Source: Bacteroidota bacterium (GTDB lineage: Bacteria; Bacteroidota; Bacteroidia; Flavobacteriales; Flavobacteriaceae). Taken from it: DNA of 21,073 nt. The stretch spans positions 1 to 21,073 of the forward strand of contig JAEWKB010000298.1 of NCBI GenBank assembly GCA_023386255.1, read 5' to 3'. Of the stretch, positions 15,183 to 21,073 are shown one piece after another. The notes under the pieces are model-generated. The model made no database searches, was not told where the DNA came from, and saw nothing but the letters and a program-made list of their open reading frames with translations. Position 1 is the stretch's first letter. Each line of letters opens with the position of its first letter. The translations under genes were made by a program, and so were the position numbers.

Positions 15183-15213
15183 AAAAAAGGGATTATCTGC
15201 ATCAGACAATCCC
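15183..15213 (-). terminator. Terminator after hflX
   Basis: On the minus strand an 11-bp stem (arms 15213-15203 and 15199-15189, one G-U pair, all others Watson-Crick) closes a 3-base loop and is followed by six T. It lies 14 bases after the hflX stop and separates it from the MFS gene. Confidence 0.88.
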
Positions 15214-15226
15214 TATATAACAAATG

Positions 15227-16456
15227 TTACTCTTTTTCTTCGGCATGATTATCTTTATAATCAGGGTAAAGGAAATTATTATATGGGAAACGTGTTATAT
15301 GTATTTCACGAACTGCCTCATATACTTTCTCCCTGAATTCTTCAAAATTTTCTTTGTTGGTAGCCGAAATGAATAAGGCATTTTTTTCGCCTACATTGCT
15401 CATCCATGTAGCTTTCCATTCTTCAAGGCTGTTGTGCCTCGGCGTTTTTTCTGTCACCAGGTCGTCATCATCAATAGTAAGCGGTTTGTAAGCATCTATC
15501 TTGTTAAACACCATGATGGTTGGCTTATCTACGCTTTTTATGTCCTGAAGGATCTGGTTTACTGAGGCAATATGGTCTTCAAACTCCGGGTGAGAAATAT
15601 CTACCACATGCAGCAGGAGGTCGGCCTCGCGCACTTCATCAAGTGTACTTTTAAAAGACTCTACCAGCTGCGTGGGCAGCTTCCTTATAAACCCTACGGT
15701 ATCAGACAAAAGGAAAGGCAGGTTTTTTATAACCACTTTTCTCACCGTAGTATCAAGCGTAGCGAAAAGCTTGTTCTCAACAAAAACCTCACTTTTGCTA
15801 ATTACATTCATTAAGGTTGATTTCCCCACATTGGTATAGCCTACAAGCGCCACACGCACCATGGCACCGCGATTGCTGCGCTGCACGGCCATCTGGCGGT
15901 CTATTGTACGGATTTTTTCCTTTAAAAGTGCAATGCGGTCACGCACAATACGGCGGTCTGTCTCAATTTCGGTTTCACCGGGCCCCCGCATACCAATACC
16001 ACCACGCTGGCGTTCAAGGTGGGTCCACATACCGGTTAACCGTGGCAGTAAATATTGGTACTGTGCCAGCTCCACCTGTGTACGGGCATACGATGTTTCG
16101 GCACGTTGTGCAAAAATATCAAGAATAAGGTTCGTCCTGTCCAACACTTTACAATCAAGCTCCCTTGTAATGTTTTTTTGCTGTGCAGGAGTTAACTCAT
16201 CATCAAAAATAACCGTAGAGATATTATTTTCCCTGATGTAGTTGTTCATCTCTTCTATCTTACCCGTACCTAAAAAAGTTTTAGGGTTAGGCTTATCCAT
16301 CCTTTGTGAGAAACGTTTTACCACCTCGCCCCCGGCAGTAAAGGTCAGGAACTCAAGCTCATCAAGATATTCATTTAATTTTTCTTCATTCTGGTTTTGC
16401 GTGATAATTCCTGCAATAATTGTCTTTTCAAACTTAATAGCTTCTTTCTCCAGCAT
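15227..16456 (-). CDS. hflX: HflX, ribosome-associated GTPase
   Basis: A 409-residue HflX. The N-terminal domain carries FLGTGKIEE (61-69) and the GGIGMRGPGETEIETDRR signature (152-169) of the family, followed by a helical linker. The G domain is complete: G1 GYTNVGKST at 206-214, G2 ATLDTT at 232-237, G3 DTVG at 252-255, G4 NKID at 318-321 and G5 SAT at 364-366. In other bacteria HflX splits stalled 70S ribosomes in heat or antibiotic stress; the same role is expected here. The C-terminal tail is short and acidic. It is a single-gene unit with its own -7 element and terminator, divergent from the large secreted protein gene. Confidence 0.96.
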   Translation of the reverse strand: MLEKEAIKFEKTIIAGIITQNQNEEKLNEYLDELEFLTFTAGGEVVKRFSQRMDKPNPKTFLGTGKIEEMNNYIRENNISTVIFDDELTPAQQKNITRELDCKVLDRTNLILDIFAQRAETSYARTQVELAQYQYLLPRLTGMWTHLERQRGGIGMRGPGETEIETDRRIVRDRIALLKEKIRTIDRQMAVQRSNRGAMVRVALVGYTNVGKSTLMNVISKSEVFVENKLFATLDTTVRKVVIKNLPFLLSDTVGFIRKLPTQLVESFKSTLDEVREADLLLHVVDISHPEFEDHIASVNQILQDIKSVDKPTIMVFNKIDAYKPLTIDDDDLVTEKTPRHNSLEEWKATWMSNVGEKNALFISATNKENFEEFREKVYEAVREIHITRFPYNNFLYPDYKDNHAEEKE

Positions 16457-16476
16457 AGCGTAATTAATAGGTTTTA

Positions 16477-16484
16477 CAAAGCTA
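16477..16484 (-). promoter_or_regulatory. Probable -7 element of hflX
   Basis: On the minus strand TAGCTTTG matches TAnnTTTG exactly, 20 bases before the hflX ATG at 16456. No TTG is found at the right distance upstream. Confidence 0.5.
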
Positions 16485-16553
16485 CAAATTATAAAATTGC
16501 TAAAAATGTAAATTTTTCTATCAAAATACGGTGTTGTGTTAAATTTTAATTAA

Positions 16554-16586
16554 TTGTTACACTCATATTAAATTTTTATAAATTTG
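16554..16586 (+). promoter_or_regulatory. Promoter of the large secreted protein gene
   Basis: TTG at 16554-16556 and TAAATTTG at 16579-16586 are 22 bases apart, inside the 17-23 spacing known for Flavobacterium promoters (TTG, then TAnnTTTG). This is the only place in the window where both boxes are present. The ATG lies 29 bases downstream. Confidence 0.65.
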
Positions 16587-16615
16587 GAGATTATTATTAC
16601 CATAAACTAAAATCT

Positions 16616-19600
16616 ATGAAAAAATTTACTTTAATGTTTTTCATGATGTTGCTCTCGTTGTGCAGTTATGCACAGCTGCCAACGGAAGGTTTTGAGACCT
16701 GGCCCGTACCCGGATGGGAGCGCTATCAGAACAACATTGGCCCAACAGTTCAATGGAACCAGGGCACAGGAGGATTTGCCGGTTACAACAGCCCAAGTTC
16801 TGCCTTTATCCAGTCACAGCCTGTTCCGCCTCCGGGACAGCCTATTGATTATTTTAGGACGCCGGCGTTTAACGTACCTACGGCTCCTAAATTATTGTTC
16901 ATGTCCCGTTTTGCCCAGGGAGGTATCCAGGGTAACATTGTGGATGTTATGATTGTTAAGGTTGCCGATAATGCTACCGGTGACCCGGCAGCAGGCGGAT
17001 ACCAGTCCCTTATTGACGCTGACGGTTACACCGAGTCTGAAATGAACACGCAGCAGCAGATATGGACGCTGAAGGAGTTTGATATCCCTGCTTCGTATAT
17101 TAACCAGCAGGTTTACATTGTTTTTGTATATAAGTCGGTTAACAGTTCAGAACGTTGGCTTATTGATGATGTAAGGGTGGTGCAGGAGTGTCTTGCGCCT
17201 ACTTTTACGGTTACTAACCCAGGTACCACTACATTACAGCTAAACATTACAGCAAACCCAAGTAATGCTACATCATTTGTTTGGGAGTGGACCTTAGCCA
17301 ACGCTAACCCTGACGGTACGCATACAGGAACCTTTACAGGTAACACAACTACTATAACCGGCCTTACAGAAGATACCGATTATAAGATATATGTATATGC
17401 TGTATGTGCGGCTGATAACCCGAGTGATGTTGTAGGCCCTATTGCCGCAAGTACGGTACCGGCAGGTACTACCTGCGCGGCGCCTAAAGTAGTGCCCGGC
17501 ATACCGTACCAAACTACTGACAATACCATTGCTTATGGCGATGACATTGAAGGAAGCCCGGGAACCACAGGGTGTGGTACAACAGGTAACTTCCTTAACG
17601 GTAATGAGGTTGTATATTCATACACGCCTGATTTTACAGGAAATATAAGTATAGCCATGACAAACAATGGCCCAGCATCGGGTATGTTTGTTTATACAAG
17701 CTGTGCAAACGTGGGTGTGAGCTGTGCCGCAGGAGGTACAGGTAATGCTACCACTCCGGTAAACATTCCAAGCTTCGCCGTTACAGCAGGATCAACATAT
17801 TACATTGTAATATCAACATCAGGAGCTACAGTATCTACTCCTTATACACTAACCATACAGGCAGCCAGCTGTCCTCCGCCTACCGCTCTTGGCGTAGCAG
17901 CAGGAAGTATAACTTCTGATGGCGCTACCCTAACCTGGACAAACGCAACATCTGCCTCATGGCAGTATGTAGTACAGCCGGCAGGTACAGGTATACCTAC
18001 TGCATCAACCCCTGTAAATACTACAACTTCAACCTCTACACCAATTAGCGGGTATAACCAGGCCACTAATTATGAGTACTATGTAAGAGCCGATTGTAAT
18101 AATGGTACTTTCAGTGCATGGGCAGGCCCGTTTGAGTTTACAACAACGCAAATACCTGCAACGTTAAACTATACGCAGGATTTTGAAGCGCCGGGCCATA
18201 ACTGGACCCTTAGCAATGGCACACAGGCCAACCAATGGGTTGTGGGCAATGCGGTAAATAACGGTGGTGCGCAGTCATTATACATAAGTAATAACGGAGG
18301 CGCTGCTAACGCATATACGGTAAATACAGCATCTACAGTGCACGCTTTCAGAGATTTTACCGTTCCTGCGAGTACTTACCAGCTCCAGCTTACTTTTGAC
18401 TGGAAAGCCCAGGGCGAAGGCCCTAACTGGGATTATGTGAGGGTATGGTCAGTACCAACTTCATTTAACCCTACACCGGGAACTTTGATCACTGCAACTG
18501 CTGACAGAGTTAACCTTACCAATAATCTAAACCTTCAGGCAGACTGGACAACGGCAACTTATACTATACCTGCCGCTGCTTTTGCCGGCTCTACAAGAAG
18601 GATTATTTTTGAATGGAGGAATGACGCAAACGACGGTATACAGCCGCCGGCCGCAATAGATAATATTAACCTTAACATTGTTACATGTTCTGTGCCAACA
18701 GCAGTAACAATGGGTACTGTAAACTCCGGCGATGCTAATATTTCATGGACAGCACCGGTACCGGGAGCTGAATCGTATGACTATTACTATTCAACAACCA
18801 ACACACCTCCTACAGCGAGTACAGTACCTAACGGAAACACTGCAGCAACAAGCGTAAACATTGCGCCGCTTGATCCGTCTACACAATACTACTTCTGGGT
18901 AAGGAGCAATTGCGGCCCTGTAAACGGCGTGAGCCTTTGGACAGGACCTACACCATTCCTTACACCGCAAATACCTGCTACTTTAAATTATGTAGAAGAT
19001 TTTGAAGGTACATCGCAGTGGACGCTAAACAACGGCACCCAAACCAACAAATGGGTAATTGGTACTGCTGTTGCTAACGGCGGAACGCATTCTATGTATA
19101 TTTCAAGCAACAACGGCACAGGTAATATATACAACACAGGTTCTGCTACTACGGTACAGGCTTATCGTGATTTTACAATACCTGCCGGTACTAACGTTCA
19201 GGTAGATATTGCTTTTGACTGGAGAGCCGTGGGCGAAACCGCAAACTGGGATTACTTCCGTGTATGGGTTGTGCCTGTTACCTTTAACCCTACACCGGGT
19301 ACGCAAATTACTGCAGCTACCGGCGCTAACGCCCGCCAGCAGCTGGGAGGTAACTTTAACGGAAATAACCAGTGGATTAATGCAAGTTATGTTTATACAA
19401 CCACTAATGCTACCCCTGTTCAGAAACGTATAGTGTTTGAATGGAGGAATGATGGCGGGGGCGGTACGCAGCCACCGGCCGCTATTGACAATGTGGATAT
19501 AATGGTAGTAACGTGCCCTAAGCCTACTACGCTTGCGGCAGCAAATGCAACCCAGACTACAGTTGAACTTACGTGGGCCGAAACAGGTACTGCAACTAAC

Positions 19601-21073
19601 TGGGAAGTATATGTTGTACCTACAGGAGATCCTGCACCAACAGCAGCTACAACCGGGACACCTACAACTGATAACATTGCTTATGAGTACGGTCCGCTTG
19701 CACCGGGTACTGTGTATCAATATTATGTAAGGTCGGTGTGCGGCCCTACAGATAAGAGCCGTTGGGTTGGGCCATTCCAGTTCCAGACAGAATGTACAGC
19801 TTTCCCTGTTACATTCCAGGAAGGCTTTAACAGTACATCACCATCTGAACTTTGCTGGACCGTGTTGAATGCCAACAATGATGCCGACAGCTGGAATATG
19901 AACTATACGGTTACACCGTATGAAGGAAACCAGGTTGCCACCCTTACTACTGATGGTAACGGAACAGGCGCTAACGCGAATAATGACTATTTGATTACAC
20001 CTCAGATATTACTTACAGGTAACCAAAGGCTAAGATTCCGCTACAAGGTACAATCAGCCACTGAGCCTAACAAGTTCCAGGTGTTGCTGTCTACTACAGG
20101 TAAAAACCCTGCCGATTTTACTCAGGTTGTGGTTCCTGTGGCAAACTATAGCAATGTGGAGTATGCAGTAAGCACAACTCCGCTTGTTGATGGATCAGGA
20201 AACGGACTTACCGGGCCTGTATATATAGCGTTCCATGTTCCGGGCGGTGGCCCTGACGGATGGAGGCTTTACATTGACAATGTAATTGTAGAGAATCTTC
20301 CTGCATGTCCGGAAGTTGTTAACCTTGAAGCAAACTGTGTTTCTTCAGCCGGAGCTAATATTGAATGGACAGCCGGAAGTACAGAGACAAGCTGGGAAGT
20401 TGCGGTACTGCCGTCAACCAGCCCTACTCCAACTTCAGGAACTATTGTAACCTCACTGTCATATATAGCGCAAAACCTTACTTCGGAAACCGCTTATACT
20501 GCTTATGTAAGGCCAATATGTCCTAACGGGCAGCCGGGTAACTGGGAGACCGTTGGTTTTGTTACGCCGGAAACATCAATACTAGATGCGCAGCCTTTCT
20601 GTGCTGCAACCAATGGCGAATACATTCTTTTTGATAACGTAGATGACTCAGATAACGCTCAGGAATATGGCCAGGTAGCCTGTTTAGGATCTACTCCAAA
20701 CCCTGTTTGGTATTACCTTCAGGTGGATGATCCGGGGAACCTTAACTTCCAGCTTATCCAGAATACACAATTTAACAGCTCGGGTAACCCTACAGGAAAC
20801 GGGCTTGACGTTGACTTTGTGGCATGGGGTCCGTTTACATCAACAACCGAAGCATGTAATCTTATTGACCTGGTAGATTGCCCTACGTGTCCAAACAACA
20901 CAGGTAACCCTAACTTCTATCCTTTTGGTAATATTGTTGACTGTAGCTATTCTGCAGCAGCGATAGAGAGACTAAGTATAGATAATGCGCAGACAGGACA
21001 GATATATGTACTGCTTATTACAATCTTTAACGGTGATCCGGGACAAATCAAGCTACAGCAGCTTGCAAGTAGT
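16616..21073 (+). CDS. Large secreted multi-domain adhesin-like protein (3' end cut off)
   Basis: The frame is open for 1486 codons from the ATG at 16616 to the right edge. Residues 1-19 are a signal peptide (MKKF, hydrophobic, SYA before Gln20). Then come alternating modules, mostly bounded by single cysteines: a cleaved-adhesin/MAM-like (choice-of-anchor J) domain at 26-192 starting GFETWP and ending LIDDVRVVQEC; an FN3-like domain at 193-286; a PPC-like domain at 287-418; FN3 at 419-511; J domain 512-691; FN3 692-784; J domain 785-967; FN3 968-1059; J domain 1060-1230 ending GWRLYIDNVIVEN; FN3 1231-1321; and a Cys-rich domain from about 1322 (FCAATNGEYILFDN, later VDCSYSAAAIERLSI) that is common in flavobacterial surface proteins. 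The composition (Asn, Thr, Gly, Ala; very few Lys) and architecture fit cell-surface or released proteins of the type IX secretion system; the expected C-terminal sorting domain would lie beyond the window. No catalytic motif was seen. Confidence 0.9.
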   Translation, partial: MKKFTLMFFMMLLSLCSYAQLPTEGFETWPVPGWERYQNNIGPTVQWNQGTGGFAGYNSPSSAFIQSQPVPPPGQPIDYFRTPAFNVPTAPKLLFMSRFAQGGIQGNIVDVMIVKVADNATGDPAAGGYQSLIDADGYTESEMNTQQQIWTLKEFDIPASYINQQVYIVFVYKSVNSSERWLIDDVRVVQECLAPTFTVTNPGTTTLQLNITANPSNATSFVWEWTLANANPDGTHTGTFTGNTTTITGLTEDTDYKIYVYAVCAADNPSDVVGPIAASTVPAGTTCAAPKVVPGIPYQTTDNTIAYGDDIEGSPGTTGCGTTGNFLNGNEVVYSYTPDFTGNISIAMTNNGPASGMFVYTSCANVGVSCAAGGTGNATTPVNIPSFAVTAGSTYYIVISTSGATVSTPYTLTIQAASCPPPTALGVAAGSITSDGATLTWTNATSASWQYVVQPAGTGIPTASTPVNTTTSTSTPISGYNQATNYEYYVRADCNNGTFSAWAGPFEFTTTQIPATLNYTQDFEAPGHNWTLSNGTQANQWVVGNAVNNGGAQSLYISNNGGAANAYTVNTASTVHAFRDFTVPASTYQLQLTFDWKAQGEGPNWDYVRVWSVPTSFNPTPGTLITATADRVNLTNNLNLQADWTTATYTIPAAAFAGSTRRIIFEWRNDANDGIQPPAAIDNINLNIVTCSVPTAVTMGTVNSGDANISWTAPVPGAESYDYYYSTTNTPPTASTVPNGNTAATSVNIAPLDPSTQYYFWVRSNCGPVNGVSLWTGPTPFLTPQIPATLNYVEDFEGTSQWTLNNGTQTNKWVIGTAVANGGTHSMYISSNNGTGNIYNTGSATTVQAYRDFTIPAGTNVQVDIAFDWRAVGETANWDYFRVWVVPVTFNPTPGTQITAATGANARQQLGGNFNGNNQWINASYVYTTTNATPVQKRIVFEWRNDGGGGTQPPAAIDNVDIMVVTCPKPTTLAAANATQTTVELTWAETGTATNWEVYVVPTGDPAPTAATTGTPTTDNIAYEYGPLAPGTVYQYYVRSVCGPTDKSRWVGPFQFQTECTAFPVTFQEGFNSTSPSELCWTVLNANNDADSWNMNYTVTPYEGNQVATLTTDGNGTGANANNDYLITPQILLTGNQRLRFRYKVQSATEPNKFQVLLSTTGKNPADFTQVVVPVANYSNVEYAVSTTPLVDGSGNGLTGPVYIAFHVPGGGPDGWRLYIDNVIVENLPACPEVVNLEANCVSSAGANIEWTAGSTETSWEVAVLPSTSPTPTSGTIVTSLSYIAQNLTSETAYTAYVRPICPNGQPGNWETVGFVTPETSILDAQPFCAATNGEYILFDNVDDSDNAQEYGQVACLGSTPNPVWYYLQVDDPGNLNFQLIQNTQFNSSGNPTGNGLDVDFVAWGPFTSTTEACNLIDLVDCPTCPNNTGNPNFYPFGNIVDCSYSAAAIERLSIDNAQTGQIYVLLITIFNGDPGQIKLQQLASS
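18149..18967 (+). repeat. First copy of a 273-residue J + FN3 module
   Basis: Codes for residues 512-784 of the secreted protein, starting QIPATLNYTQDFE. It lines up with the next copy over its whole length, including the shared blocks NWDYVRVW/NWDYFRVW, FNPTPGT, IFEWRND/VFEWRND and QPPAAIDN. Confidence 0.85.
18968..19792 (+). repeat. Second copy of the J + FN3 module
   Basis: Codes for residues 785-1059, starting QIPATLNYVEDFE. It directly abuts the first copy. The following module (from residue 1060, EGFNSTSPSELCW) has the same order of domains but is clearly more distant, so these two copies are the youngest duplication visible. Confidence 0.85.

Noticed and set aside
15147..15209. Longer N-terminus for the MFS transporter from the ATG at 15209
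   Set aside because: It would start inside the hflX terminator stem and adds residues unlike the family.
19103..19720. 205-codon open frame on the minus strand
   Set aside because: It is antisense to the repeat module of the secreted protein; Cys/Arg/Ser-rich translation typical of a shadow frame.

Overview
The window reads as chromosomal DNA of a member of the Bacteroidota, most likely a Flavobacteriaceae (Flavobacterium-like) species. Reasons: several genes are preceded by the phylum's -7 element TAnnTTTG instead of an E. coli-type -10; the Fe-S genes come in the Bacteroidota suf order with a DUF2480 gene attached; there is a DUF3078 outer-membrane protein and a long, Cys/FN3-rich secreted protein of the gliding/type IX-secretion kind; and short intergenic repeats typical of flavobacteria are scattered about. 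I saw no tRNA, rRNA, CRISPR array, transposase or phage gene.

Layout. (1) 1-4437, minus strand: an MBL-fold hydrolase, a subtilisin-like lipoprotein protease and an M1 zinc aminopeptidase that runs off the left edge. A strong terminator sits in the short gap between the two peptidases. (2) 4553-9043, plus strand: promoter and palindromic operator candidate, A-type Fe-S carrier (hesB/sufA), a small four-helix-bundle gene sitting inside a 13+4 bp inverted repeat, then sufB, sufC, sufD and a terminator. (3) 9026-9650, minus strand: a small lipoprotein gene with a frameshift in its signal peptide, which splits the suf cluster in two. (4) 9736-12810, plus strand: sufS, a small lipoprotein, sufE, a DUF59 (SufT-like) gene and DUF2480. 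(5) 12833-13751, plus: a DUF3078 outer-membrane barrel protein. (6) 13863-16456, minus: an MFS transporter and the GTPase HflX, each its own unit, with a clear terminator after hflX. (7) 16554-21073, plus: a secreted multi-domain protein of at least 1486 residues, open at the right edge, with two adjacent 273-residue repeat modules.

How it works together. SufS takes sulfur from cysteine, SufE carries the persulfide to the SufBCD scaffold, SufC powers assembly with ATP, and the A-type carrier and DUF59 protein are expected to help deliver clusters. DUF2480 belongs by position to the same job but has no known role. The surface proteins at both ends are unrelated to this pathway.

The most unusual structure is the four-helix-bundle element at 4944-5329. 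Its inverted-repeat arms end at the stop codon on one side and bulge out the start codon on the other. That looks like the intervening-sequence elements known from 23S rRNA genes, here placed inside a suf mRNA. There are no gene-free stretches longer than about 160 bases.
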